A stretch of 64,000 nucleotides of DNA from the NCBI GenBank assembly GCA_027559495.1, contig JAMXSV010000015.1, positions 558,001 through 622,000 on the forward strand. Reading direction: 5' to 3'. The translations under genes were made by a program, and so were the position numbers. This document shows positions 45,501 to 56,134 of the stretch, in pieces. The notes under the pieces were generated by a model. It was not told the origin of the DNA. It was given only the letters and a program-made list of their open reading frames with translations, and searched no databases. Every line of letters starts with the position of its first letter. Positions within the stretch are counted from its first letter, which is position 1. The stretch comes from Aurifilum marmelostoma. Taxonomy: Eukaryota > Ascomycota > Sordariomycetes > Diaporthales > Cryphonectriaceae.

Positions 45501-46648
45501 ACCTGGCCCTGGTTCCATCTGTGTAACCCTACGGTCGCTTTCCGGCAACCTGCTCGCTGACGAGCACACATACAGTACAACCCAACAGAGTAAGCTGCAG
45601 AAGGGCGCCGCTGATCTCGGACAAGGGCTCAAAAACAAGGCAAGGCTGCCAGACAGCCAGCGCTTTGACTGGAGAGCCTCTGCACCAGGAGGGCGGGACA
45701 GCCGCCAAAACCTTGTTTGCACCACCAGACAGAATATGAGAAGAGGATAGAGAGGGTGACGGTGTCCTCCTATCCGCACAGTTGAGGTCAGGGAGGGTGC
45801 TGCAGCCCGAAGAATACCTAATATGATCAGGGGGCACAGTACTTACATATTAACAAGGCACCCGCAGACTGCAGCCTCCGACCGACGGACGACTTATGAC
45901 CAACTTTTCCGTACTTTATTCACTCTTCTGACATCGGCGGCGTGACGCACTGGCGAATTAACGACATACAAGGAATCCCCTGTGCCTGTATCAAGGGCAC
46001 ACGGGTACTGCGAATATATCGGTTTTCAGTTTATGAGAAAAAGAAAGGTCACCTCCCGAGCCCCCCTGCGCCGAACCAGACCAGGGGCCGGCCCCTCCAG
46101 CGACATATGTACTGAACAAAGGTGTCTCGCATAAAGTTCTCTCCATCTGACTAGCCCTTGGAGGAAGAATCGGCTTCTCTTTATGTTTAAAGAGGAAGCA
46201 GGGCGGTGCATTCCAGAAGACGGTGGTTGATTCCAATTGGAATTTACGTGAGAGCTGTGTGTAGACGTAACATCTCGGGCAGCCTGGCCGCGGATTGCGA
46301 TGCGGACCCTGAGGATACCTCGCCCCTATTGCTACGACTCCTACTGCTGCTGCTGCTGCTCCCACTGCTATTACTTCTAAAGTGCACAGCCGGTAAGCAC
46401 AAGAATACTATTACCCATGGTCCTGTGCGCCCATATGCACATAAGCACGGCACGCCGCCTCGCTCGCCGGCTGGCTGGTCTGTCGGAACCTGGGACTCTC
46501 GCTGCTTTTCCGAGACAGAGTGGGAGTGTCAGAGAGAGAAACTAACAACCAGATTCAGCTGCATATATACTACCCTCTCATAAGGAGAAATCCGTTTTGT
46601 TTGTTTTCCTCCCCTGATGCTGCAGAGAGTGACTGGTGCGTCTCGGAA
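42508..46648. other. 4.1 kb intergenic region
   Basis: Long T-runs (42592-42603, 43671-43688, 45179-45206) and CT/GA tracts dominate. Open frames of 130-195 codons occur on both strands around 44190-45400, but they overlap each other and resemble nothing. A strong donor-like GTAAGC at 46393 and an acceptor-like pyrimidine stretch plus CAG at 46625 would join in phase to the downstream gene, so a leader exon is possible. Confidence 0.5.
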
Positions 46649-48466
46649 ATGAGATCAGCATTCGCAGCAGCAGCAGCGTCAGCGGGGACGACGAACCAAA
46701 CCGCGGGTCCTTCTGCGGTACTCTTCAGTGACCGCGGGTCCTACATCCCGCTCTCCAAGGCCCTCGGCCCTCACGACCTCCTCGTCCTACTGACACCTGT
46801 GGTCTTGCCTGTCGAGCGTGACTCTGACCAGGACCCCTTTGAGCCCCTGGGCAGGCGGCTGGCGAGGTATCACGCTCGAGTTCGACATGTCCCGTACACA
46901 GTAGCAGGCGGTATCACCAGCACGCATGTGGGTTTCATCAAGCAGGCCAGGGCGGTGGTCTTTGTCATTACAGGGCCGGCCATCGAGGGCCAGCCCTCCC
47001 AGGTCGAACTCTCCAATGTCGTGCAGACCATCGGCGACCGCCGGCCACACGTCGTCGTCGCCTGCTGTGCCGTCAAGGACCTCGAGAGCAGGGCCATCCC
47101 GTTCCCCACCGTCGTCCAGCTCTCTGGGTACTCCAAGCACGAGCTCGAGATGGGCGCAGAGATCATCTTTCGCGGATCTTCTCCGCGCCTAGCATCATCA
47201 CTATCACCACCACCCCAGCCGCCACCCCCATCATCATCATCACCGGCAGACGCCCCCACCCCGCCCCTGCCAAACCTGCTGGCCGAATATCCCAGGTGGG
47301 CCGTGACGGAGTGGAACGAGGGCATTGACGTGCCGGCGGTCTATGAGCTCTGGAACGAATCCGTGCCGCCTCAGTTCAGGCTGTCCCAGGTCAGGCTGAT
47401 GCACGCCCTGCAGAGAGACGGGTATGCAAAGCACTTTGTCGTGCGCGAGCCCGGCTCAGGCCCACGTCGCCTGCTGGGCTTCTGCGCCACCTACCTCTCC
47501 TACTTCGCCAGCAACGACGAGGAGCTCGTCGGCTCCATCGCGGCCCTCATCGTCAAACCATCTCACCGGCGGCTGGGCATCGGCAGGCTGCTGCACGATG
47601 AGGCCATACGCGGGTTCAAGAGGATGCGAGGCATCATGCGGCTGCAGCTGGGCAGCACCTTTCCCCGGCTCTTCTACGGGCTGCCCGTCGGTCATCCCGA
47701 GCAGGGATGGTTCGAGCGGCGGGGCTGGAGGATGGACGCCGGCGCGGAGCCCGGCACGGGCCAAGAGGCCAGCGACTGGCTGCTGGCGTTTGAGGAGTGG
47801 CCCACGGGCGGGCTGCCGCCGATCGGAGGACTGACGTTCCGGCCGTGTGAGCCCAAGGAGCTGGGCGCCGCCACGGAGGTCGTCAAGCTCGTGGCCCGGC
47901 GGGACGGCCACATGTGCTGGTTTGACCAGTATGCGAAGCTGTTCGACTCGCCCGCCGTGGGCGACATTGTGCTGGGCCTGAGGGGTGGTGAGGTTGTTGC
48001 TACGGCCATCATCTATACTGCAAACACGGACAACCCGAGCGGGGACGAGATTCCCTGGCCTGCCGAGATCTCTGAAGACACTGGAGGCGTCGCGTGCATT
48101 TGTATACCGGGTGGGTTTCTTTTCTTCTTCTTCTTTTTTTATCACCAGTTTTTTCTGTTCAATGCGAGAGAGAGACCGAGGAACATTTCACTGACTCATT
48201 CTCATGTGCAGATATCGCGAATAGAGACGCCATCATGGTTAGGCTTCTGGATCACTGTATACAGAGTCTCAAAAGCCGGAACAAGAACAAGATGTGGATC
48301 GACGCTGTCAAGGGAGGAGAAGCTGGCTTTCAGTCGATAGGTGTGTGGAGAGATAGATCCCCTTGATAACCTCTTCCCATATTCAACTCTTCTGCTTACT
48401 GACTTTCATTCCGAAACAGGTTTTCAGAAATGGGCTACGTATAGAGATATTTGGACGGAGGTGTGA
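46649..48466 (+). CDS. GH3 C-terminal-like domain plus two GNAT-like domains, no GH3 catalytic barrel
   Basis: Exons 46649-48110, 48212-48340 and 48420-48466 (introns 101 and 79 nt) give 545 residues. Residues about 25-190 resemble the C-terminal alpha/beta domain of NagZ-type family 3 beta-N-acetylglucosaminidases (LLVLLTPVVLP, HVPYTVAGGITSTHVGFI, VVVACCAVKDLESR). A Pro/Ser linker follows. The first GNAT domain, about 240-400, has the acetyl-CoA loop HRRLGIGRLLHDEA. A second, weaker GNAT-like domain ends in IGFQKWATYRDIW. Family knowledge: many fungi have one long protein in which a GH3 catalytic barrel precedes exactly this arrangement. Here the barrel is missing and nothing like it was seen upstream to 42508. 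It could be a genuine short acetyltransferase-like protein, a 5'-truncated relic, or a gene whose first exons I failed to see. The start is the first ATG after a strong 3' splice-like site. Confidence 0.75.
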
Positions 48467-51082
48467 AACACAAATTGAAGTCCTGTCTTGTCTATCTTAC
48501 ACCCTCTCGGGACTGTGAGGGTTCACACCATGGAAGGGCGAGACTGCTCTCTGGATCCGCAGGACGGATATGGTTGCAGCAGTGATCACCTGCGACCCGG
48601 GACTCGAGAGTCCCAACGCACTCTCGACTTGGTCCTTACCCAGTGCTACCAGACAGACTCCTTGTCTGATTCGGCCTTACCCTTGGTGAACCCTCGTACA
48701 ACCACTACAGCATCGTAATCTCCCGTCGTGGCACCAGCTTCCTCCGCTCACCCGTGTGCGACAACGCCGTCCGAGACACAGACTTTCTGCCTCGGCCTTC
48801 CATCTTAATTCATCCAGGTTTCCCTTTTTGGCCTGCGGCTCACGCCGAGAGGACAAAGGGACGCAGCAAAAGGATTTTGAGGCCGCATATATAGGATTCT
48901 TATCCCAGCAGCAGCAGCGGCGATCTATTCGGTGCCCCGACATTCTCTCTCTGTCTTGTCATAGGCCCCCCCCCCGGCCCCCAAGCATAGTTCCTGACCT
49001 ACCTTTTGTCTGGCGGACAGACGAACAAAACAACCCTTTCCCATCTTCGCACTGAACCCCTGTTGTCGGTTGGGGGCAACGAGCTTGTCGTGGTTAGCGA
49101 GGGAGACGCAGAGGGGGTTCTACACAGCGGTCGAAGGATAGCAGCGAAGGATCTCCTGTGGTAACTCAGTTCAGGACGGCGCAGGGCGAGAGAGGAGTGG
49201 AATGTGTACGTTCCGAGGACCAATGTCCTTGGAGGTAACCTTGTCTGTTCTTTTCCTGATTCTTTTTTTCTTCCCCTTCCCAACAAAATCGATACTTAGC
49301 ATGTTAATGTCATACCACCTCAAACACAACCAATCAACCGGTTGACGGCGTGCCCTGCAGTAGGAAAGAGAGACAGCCCCAGCCCACCGCTCCACGCTTT
49401 GTCTGCAACCCACTCTCTGTCTGTCTGGCCACCGCGCAAATGACCATCCGATGGCCGCTTCGTCCATGTAGTAAGCGACCTCTCAGCAGCAAAGCGGCCT
49501 AACCTGATAAATAACAGCCAGCCACTTCAGTGTCGTCGCATTCCCCTCTCCAGAGTCCGAGCAGTATATGGACGAGTATTTCTCCGGAACAGGGTGTAGT
49601 AATTGCGGCGGACCATGGAAACAGCCAACAGAGAATGCCCGTCAATCTTACCTTAAGTACCTGACGGCCGCCTGACTGACTGACTGACTACATATGGCTG
49701 ACGAGATTATACACATGCCAAGCGCGGATCGGAGTTTTCCTGCTGCGGCAGCTTACACACACACACACACACGCACACGCACATGTGTTCGTAGAGAGAG
49801 CTCCTTTTTTTCCCCTTCCAGGTTGGACAGAGCTATCATTGCATCGACGCCACCGACGCTGCCGTATGTGCTTACCCACCTGACGCAATTGGGCAACCGG
49901 GTTTTTTTTTGGGGGGGGGGGGAGGCTGACAGATCCGCGATGCTGAGAATGGATATGTGTGTGTGTGGGTGAACCAGGGCCTCCACGGGGTCTAGAGAGG
50001 AGGGAAAGAGCTCATGGTACAGGAGCCTGTGCCGTCCAGAGAAGGAAGAAGAAAGCGAAGAAGAAAAAAAAACAGGCGAGATGGACGGATGAACGAAAGA
50101 GCGGTAAGCCTAACATCCAACACCACAAATCCCCCGCGCCGCACACACACACACACACATACATGTATTTTGTGGAGAGAGTGAGCTTCCCGCAGAAGGA
50201 TTCAGCCAGCACATGAGCTCGCGCTGTCACCTGCACGACAACTCACAACCTCGCCATCCAGCCGCTGGAGGAGGGAAGAGGGGGGGGGGGGGGCGGGGTT
50301 GTGTGACACCCCGTCAGAAAGGAGTGAGCTCGCTTGCATTTGCTGCAGTGTGCGATGTAACAAGGGGCTGGGATTTTCAAGTTTGTGAGAACTGATATGG
50401 GATCGGGAACGCTGCTGCTCCGTATGCACCCACGCCCCGGAAAAGATCCTTCTGTAAGCCTGAGGCACACGGGGCGTTGGCCACGTGATTGATGTGTGAT
50501 GCATGAGCGAGAGGGGCCCGGCCGCAGCGTTTAGAAGAATGAGGGAGAAGAGGATGATGACAAAGACATTCGAGCTCCTTTGTTCCAGAGGGGAGACGAA
50601 CTGGACTGTTTTGGGTGGGGGGTATCTATAATACACACTGGTGATTCGATCTGTCGCCTGCTGCACTCTCTGGACGTCCTCATGTTTGGCGCTCCCGGTC
50701 ACTGACTACCCTCATTCCACCCGCTCTGAACTCGGCATAAGTAGTTGCCCGTAAGAGAAGAAAAAGAAGAGGGAAGAAAAAAAAAAAGACAAGAGAAAAA
50801 GCAGAAACTTTTGTGGTATAATCAAACAAGCCTGCCCGTACCCCTAGACTCCATCCGCAACGCTCAAAACGTACAAGAGTCCCTTCAACCAGATCTTTTG
50901 CACCTCGACCACTCCAAATCGAGCTGTCCCAGATTTATCCACGCCTCCCCGCAACCTTTTTTTTCCTTCCTTCCTCCTTTCCCCGCTCGAATTATTACTC
51001 GAAAAGCTCCCTCCTGGCTCATGCATGATTCGCATGTAGTATGCACAGCGCGTAATATGTGCAAGGAAAGAATGTGTGACCT
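48467..51082. other. 2.6 kb intergenic (convergent)
   Basis: It lies between the stops of the GNAT protein and TSC2. CA tracts (49756-49785, 50143-50158), G-runs (49910-49921, 50280-50292) and A-runs are frequent. Only short frames with no family likeness. Confidence 0.6.
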
Positions 51083-54000
51083 TCAGGCCCATTTAGAGAA
51101 GTCCAGGCTCTCCACAATGAGGTCCAGATTGCTGGGAGGCGTGACCATCTCCGTGTCGGCCGTCGCCGTGCTCAGTACCGAGCTTCGATGGCTCTGAGAG
51201 TTCGGCTCGCTCGTAGAGGTCAAGAACGTAGCTACCGATGCACGCCGCATGCCGCTGAGACCAGAAATGGTGCTGTCCCTGACACCACTCGAGGGGCGAC
51301 TTTCGCCCTGCTGAGAGGGCGGAACATGTCCTCCTGTCTGCTGCGCAGTGGCCAGCGCGCTGCTCAGGGACATAGGTGGTGGCGCCGCTGTCCCGGGCGG
51401 AGGCATATTGGCGGCTGCCGCTCCAGGTGCGGCGGCTGCCGACGAGACGGCACCCTTGGGCGCATACCGCTCGCGTAGACGGTTGATCTCCCTCAGTCGG
51501 CTGCGCCAGGACGAGGGGTACTCGCCTGATTCACGGTTGGCCCAGACGAGCGAGAAGACGGATGCGTTCAGAGCTAGCAGCCTGACAAAGTCCGGCAGGG
51601 CCTTCAAGTCAACCATCTTGGTCGCCGCGCAAGGTGAGATCTCGGGGAAGCCCTCTTTGCTCATCACCTGCACTTTGAAGAACGGCGAGTACTGGTCTGG
51701 TGCGCCGTGAAGAGGATCGTTGCCGTCTCCTTCCTGTCTGTCTTCGCCCTCATGTTTGCTCTCGTCGCTCGGCTTGGCGGCGTTTTCTCGTGATGCCACG
51801 AACGAGGCCCGAGACTCGGGTGTGATGACAATGTAGACGTAATTGAACTCCGAGGGGAAGGTGTCAAACTTGAACGGGAGGCCAGAGTCGTTGAACACAA
51901 TGTTCACAAAGTCGTTGCCAATGTGCTTCTTCTTGTGGATGCACTGAGGGTCATGCTCGAGGTTGTTCGGCATCTGCGTGACGACATGGAATACCATCTC
52001 CGTAACCCGGTCGCGCCAGCAGAACGTATACTGCCCGTCCATGTCAAATTCCCGGTCCAGACCCTGGGTATTGAACTCGGCGCCCTTTAGTTTTGTGAGC
52101 ATCCCGATGCCGTTCAGGAACTCGACGTAGTCAGCACTGCCAGAGACGTTCTGCAGAATCTCGGCTTCCGTGGTCTGGTTCTCGCCAATGTAGATGATGC
52201 CGACCTTGTGCCCATCAACAGTGGAGATGCGGTCAAAGATCTTCATGCTTCTGAGGACGGCCTCCTCGTCCGGGAGAGGTATAGGCCGCAGGGACACCTC
52301 GGGGCTCTGAGGAATAGATGAGAGCAGATGGACAAGGATGTGGCTGGGATGGGAGCTATTCGTCGTCAGCGACGCCCGGTCTTTTCTCTCGCCGAAGCTG
52401 CCAGCTTGATGAGGCGGCGGCGCCCGGAAGTTCTCGCGGACGGTGAAATAAGAGGTGCCCGATGGCTGTCTCCTCGTGATCTGTGCCCACGGCGTAGTCT
52501 TGGCCTGCTTGATCGAGATCAGGCTGTTGGCCACAACCCATCGTTTCTCCGTGTACTCGTCGCGCTTGGCTTCCGTGAACCAGGGGCTCTCGGCCGAGTC
52601 GTCCGCATCTGCATACGCCACCCGCTGCATAAAGTCAATAGTGATGAGAGCCTGCTCGTCCGATGTCAAGCCGCCGTCCGGGCCTTGAAAGAGCCTCTTT
52701 GCGATCCAGTTGACGTGTTTGGCCCGGTCACTCAACCGCAGAGCCAAGAACCAGAAGCTGATGACGTGGTACGCAAGGGCGTAGACATACTGAGGCAGGT
52801 CATCGCTGGTGGTAGGCTGCCCAAGCATGTTATACTCGTGAGTCGCGTTGATAGTAGCAGCCACGGTGTCACCTGAATAGCTGTTGCGGGCATATCGCTT
52901 CTTGTCGCGGACCGTGTCAAGATAGCGGAAGCACATCCCAAAGATGATACGGAAGTCATCATCAATGAAGTTGCTGTAAAGTGCCGGAAGCCTGGAGAGG
53001 CCAGCCAGGAATTCCAGGATGTGCACCGCCACGTATGGCTGCGTGATGACTGTGGACATCTTTTGCAGGATATTGACCAGTGCCCTCGTGGTAGCGAGAG
53101 GCATCTCGTGACAGCAGATGGTCAGGGCATGGATGCACGTCTTTGCCGTCGAGTGACCTATGCCATGCAGAAAGGTCCGCACCAGATCATCATCTTCAGA
53201 CTTGGTAAAGTCTTGATGGTAACTCATGATTGTTGTCAGCGTCTGGAAGATGCAGATGTTGACCTCGGGCCGACGGAGGCCAGTGGCTGGTGGTGGGTCC
53301 TGGAACAGATTGTGCTTGCTCTGCTCACACATGATCCGACGAGCCTCTCGTATCTGGAAGATGGCGTCCCTGAACAGCGCGTGGTTGCTGAGCTGTGACG
53401 GCAGGTGGACAAGACAGAAGCTGTATACCTCCCAGTCGCCGTCTCCCGAGGTCAGATTGTGGAGGATGGCGTCGAGCCATGATGTGATGCGAAGATTTCC
53501 AAACAGAGGCGCTTGATTATGAACTCGTCTCTCTTCTTCTTCGTCTACCCCAGCGTCTGCGCCATTCTCGAAAGTCTTGTCGTTTTGCTGCTCCTCCGTA
53601 TCCACGTGAGAGAAAAGCACCGGACTAGCGCTCGAGGAAGGTGTCTCTGGGAGTGCGTCGGCGTCCGGTAGAACCCAAAGCTGGTGGTACCTCGAAACCC
53701 CGTGCTTCGCGCTACTAGCTGTGCGACTTGGTGTCATTCGATCTTGTACCGTTGTGCCGAACGAGACCCCCCTGGTTGCCCTTGAGGCTCCTGCATGGTC
53801 GCTCTTGGACCTGTGAAGAGTGGCTGCGTCCTCGGCGATCTTTCTTGCCAGTGAGGCCTCAGTCCTGTGGAGCACGCCGGCTAGGCCTTCGGACTCGGTG
53901 AACGAGACGACATAGATGCGATTCGCCCAGTCCGCCCTCAGCCGAAAGAGCAGCTTCATGGCGGTCAGGCGTGCATCGGTCGAGTGACTAGACCTGGTGA

Positions 54001-56134
54001 TGTCCACGAGGAGGTTGAAAGCCATGCTGGCCTTGCGACCGTCCGTGTTCATGGTCTTCATGAACAGAAGCACGAAGCCTCTTGTGACGACGTCCGCCGG
54101 GCTCTGAGGGTCAGGACCTTCCTCGGTCCTGCTTGACATCTCTATAGGAGGCGCCATAAGGGTTTGCTGGCGTTCGCTGGCGAAGACACTGTTCAGGGTG
54201 TCGATGATATGTTCAAAGAGCGCTACCTCGGCAGACACTGCGACCGAGATCATGAAGGAAACGGTCTCCTGGAGAACAAGAGTGTCCGTCTCCTCAGAGA
54301 TGCCTGAGAGGATCTGCTCCACGAGGTTCGGAACGCACTCTTCTTCCAGCTCGTCTTCTACCAGCTCGAGCATGTCGTAGACCTCGGTCACAGCCTGAAG
54401 CGCCTGTATCCGCACAGCTGTCGAGCGGTGACGGTCGAGGAAGAAGAAGTCCAACACCAGCGAGAGATTTGCTTCCCAGTCCAGATCCGAGGGATAGCAG
54501 CACCGAAACTCCTTGAAGTGATCCAGAACAAGAGCCGCCGTCGAGTCCAGGAGGACGTGGGGGATCCTCGTCAGGAATGCAATGCACTCTTGCCTCTGGA
54601 TGAATTCGGATCCACCCTCCCGCAAGAGGACCTCCAATCTCCTAAGAAGGGTGTCGAGCTCTTCGGGGCCGGAGTCGCCCTTCTTGCCATCGCTGGACAG
54701 GCTTGATCTCGAGCGCAAGGTCTCCGTGTCAGATGGCAGGCGGGCCACACACTTCTCAGCCACCTCCAGGACGACGGTCCAGTCCTCGTCCTCCAGAAGG
54801 GGGTTGAGCTTCTGCGTCCCGTCGTTGAACAGGGTGTTGATGAGTCTCAGGGTGGGCCCCGCTATCCGCCTGGTTTGTGACTTTCCGATGACATTGTTAC
54901 AGCCATCGATGAGCAGAGCCAGCGGCACTATAGGGTATCCTTTCTCGGAGGACTTGCCTACGAGTTTCTGGAGGACGCTCAGGGAGCCTCTGACAGTCCT
55001 GAATGATTCACTTGACTCGTGACCGTTGCGGGGATAGTCTCGCAGGAGGCCCAACAGGACCCGGACGGTAGCCTGCCCATTGTGTGATTTGAGGAGATTC
55101 GCCAGCGTATGCCAGGCCGTCTTCTGAAGGTCGCTCACGAGACAATAAATCGAGCTGAGGATCTCAACACAACGGCCCAGTGTCCGCTTCGGGACAGACC
55201 CATACGTGATGACGGCGTCGATCACCTCGATACAGGATATCAAGTCCTCCTCGACAGTGGTCTTCGTGCATATGTCCAGAACGGTATCAATCAGGCGCCC
55301 TATGACGTCGTCATCGGCGACCCTGAAGTTGAACTTGAGGACCTCGACGATGTATGCGACCAGCAGCGAGAGGAGCTTATCCTCAGCGGCCGTGGACGCA
55401 TCGGACGGCGCAGGGGCCTTGCCCTTGGAGCTCCTCTTCTCGCCGCGGGTCTGCCTCCGCCTGTGTTTGGCAGTATTGTATGCATCGGCGAGCCAGGTCG
55501 TCAGGAGCGGAATAATATCGTAGTCGAAGCCAGATATGTTACGGCCGTGGTTGGTCAGGTCGACGAGGGCGCCCAGCCGCAGGTAGAAATCGTCCGGGTT
55601 CGCGGGGCCCGACAGGGTCTGGAAGTATTCCTTGCGCTCGAGCTCCGTGATGGCGGTGTTCTTGGCACACTCACCCATCAGCTCCCAGCCGGCAGCCCTG
55701 ACAGCACTGGGCCTCGAGGCCTCGATCAAGTCTTTTGAAGCATCCCATATCTGCAGGACGGGGGCGAGCGGGTATTCGGGCAGGGTCAGGCGGAGGGATT
55801 CGGCAGCAGCGATGCGCTCGCTGAGGGTTCCGGACTTGAGCTTCTCGAGCCATTCGTTGTAGTGAGGGGTCACACCGGTGGCAGCGAGCGATGCGGTATT
55901 GACTCGCTCGGTGGACAGCTGAGCCGAGGCGGGGGTATTGGACGAGGAGGGCACGGGAGGGGCCTTTGAGACCTTGGACCCGCCCGTCAGGCCCTTGAAG
56001 ACGCTGGCCAGGCCTCCAGTGCTCTTGGATTCGGAAGACGGGGACACATCCCCCGGGATAGGAGGCATGGGTTCTCGCTCGCCAGGCTGACCGTCGGGGG
56101 CTTCGAAGCCCAGTGATGCGATGCGACGCAGCAT
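51083..56134 (-). CDS. tsc2: Tuberin/TSC2-type GTPase-activating protein (RapGAP domain)
   Basis: A single uninterrupted frame of 1683 residues, similar in size to other TSC2 proteins. Family knowledge: with TSC1 it acts as GAP for Rheb and restrains TORC1, linking nutrient state to growth; in fission yeast it also affects amino-acid permease sorting. The N-terminal two thirds is a helical tuberin-type region with HEAT-like repeats (for example DPDDFYLRLGALVDLTNHG replaced here by NPDDFYLRLGALVDLTNHG). The catalytic RapGAP domain spans about residues 1290-1440: HKVGIIYIGENQ, YVEFLNGIG and KKKHIGNDFVNIVFNDSG, where the Asn of GNDFV (about 1403) is the catalytic Asn-thumb position. A basic WRSRLREINRLRERYA helix and a Ser/Pro/Ala tail end the protein. 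The start is the first Met before a disordered lead. The absence of introns in a gene this long is notable here. Confidence 0.92.
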   Translation of the reverse strand: MLRRIASLGFEAPDGQPGEREPMPPIPGDVSPSSESKSTGGLASVFKGLTGGSKVSKAPPVPSSSNTPASAQLSTERVNTASLAATGVTPHYNEWLEKLKSGTLSERIAAAESLRLTLPEYPLAPVLQIWDASKDLIEASRPSAVRAAGWELMGECAKNTAITELERKEYFQTLSGPANPDDFYLRLGALVDLTNHGRNISGFDYDIIPLLTTWLADAYNTAKHRRRQTRGEKRSSKGKAPAPSDASTAAEDKLLSLLVAYIVEVLKFNFRVADDDVIGRLIDTVLDICTKTTVEEDLISCIEVIDAVITYGSVPKRTLGRCVEILSSIYCLVSDLQKTAWHTLANLLKSHNGQATVRVLLGLLRDYPRNGHESSESFRTVRGSLSVLQKLVGKSSEKGYPIVPLALLIDGCNNVIGKSQTRRIAGPTLRLINTLFNDGTQKLNPLLEDEDWTVVLEVAEKCVARLPSDTETLRSRSSLSSDGKKGDSGPEELDTLLRRLEVLLREGGSEFIQRQECIAFLTRIPHVLLDSTAALVLDHFKEFRCCYPSDLDWEANLSLVLDFFFLDRHRSTAVRIQALQAVTEVYDMLELVEDELEEECVPNLVEQILSGISEETDTLVLQETVSFMISVAVSAEVALFEHIIDTLNSVFASERQQTLMAPPIEMSSRTEEGPDPQSPADVVTRGFVLLFMKTMNTDGRKASMAFNLLVDITRSSHSTDARLTAMKLLFRLRADWANRIYVVSFTESEGLAGVLHRTEASLARKIAEDAATLHRSKSDHAGASRATRGVSFGTTVQDRMTPSRTASSAKHGVSRYHQLWVLPDADALPETPSSSASPVLFSHVDTEEQQNDKTFENGADAGVDEEEERRVHNQAPLFGNLRITSWLDAILHNLTSGDGDWEVYSFCLVHLPSQLSNHALFRDAIFQIREARRIMCEQSKHNLFQDPPPATGLRRPEVNICIFQTLTTIMSYHQDFTKSEDDDLVRTFLHGIGHSTAKTCIHALTICCHEMPLATTRALVNILQKMSTVITQPYVAVHILEFLAGLSRLPALYSNFIDDDFRIIFGMCFRYLDTVRDKKRYARNSYSGDTVAATINATHEYNMLGQPTTSDDLPQYVYALAYHVISFWFLALRLSDRAKHVNWIAKRLFQGPDGGLTSDEQALITIDFMQRVAYADADDSAESPWFTEAKRDEYTEKRWVVANSLISIKQAKTTPWAQITRRQPSGTSYFTVRENFRAPPPHQAGSFGERKDRASLTTNSSHPSHILVHLLSSIPQSPEVSLRPIPLPDEEAVLRSMKIFDRISTVDGHKVGIIYIGENQTTEAEILQNVSGSADYVEFLNGIGMLTKLKGAEFNTQGLDREFDMDGQYTFCWRDRVTEMVFHVVTQMPNNLEHDPQCIHKKKHIGNDFVNIVFNDSGLPFKFDTFPSEFNYVYIVITPESRASFVASRENAAKPSDESKHEGEDRQEGDGNDPLHGAPDQYSPFFKVQVMSKEGFPEISPCAATKMVDLKALPDFVRLLALNASVFSLVWANRESGEYPSSWRSRLREINRLRERYAPKGAVSSAAAAPGAAAANMPPPGTAAPPPMSLSSALATAQQTGGHVPPSQQGESRPSSGVRDSTISGLSGMRRASVATFLTSTSEPNSQSHRSSVLSTATADTEMVTPPSNLDLIVESLDFSKWA

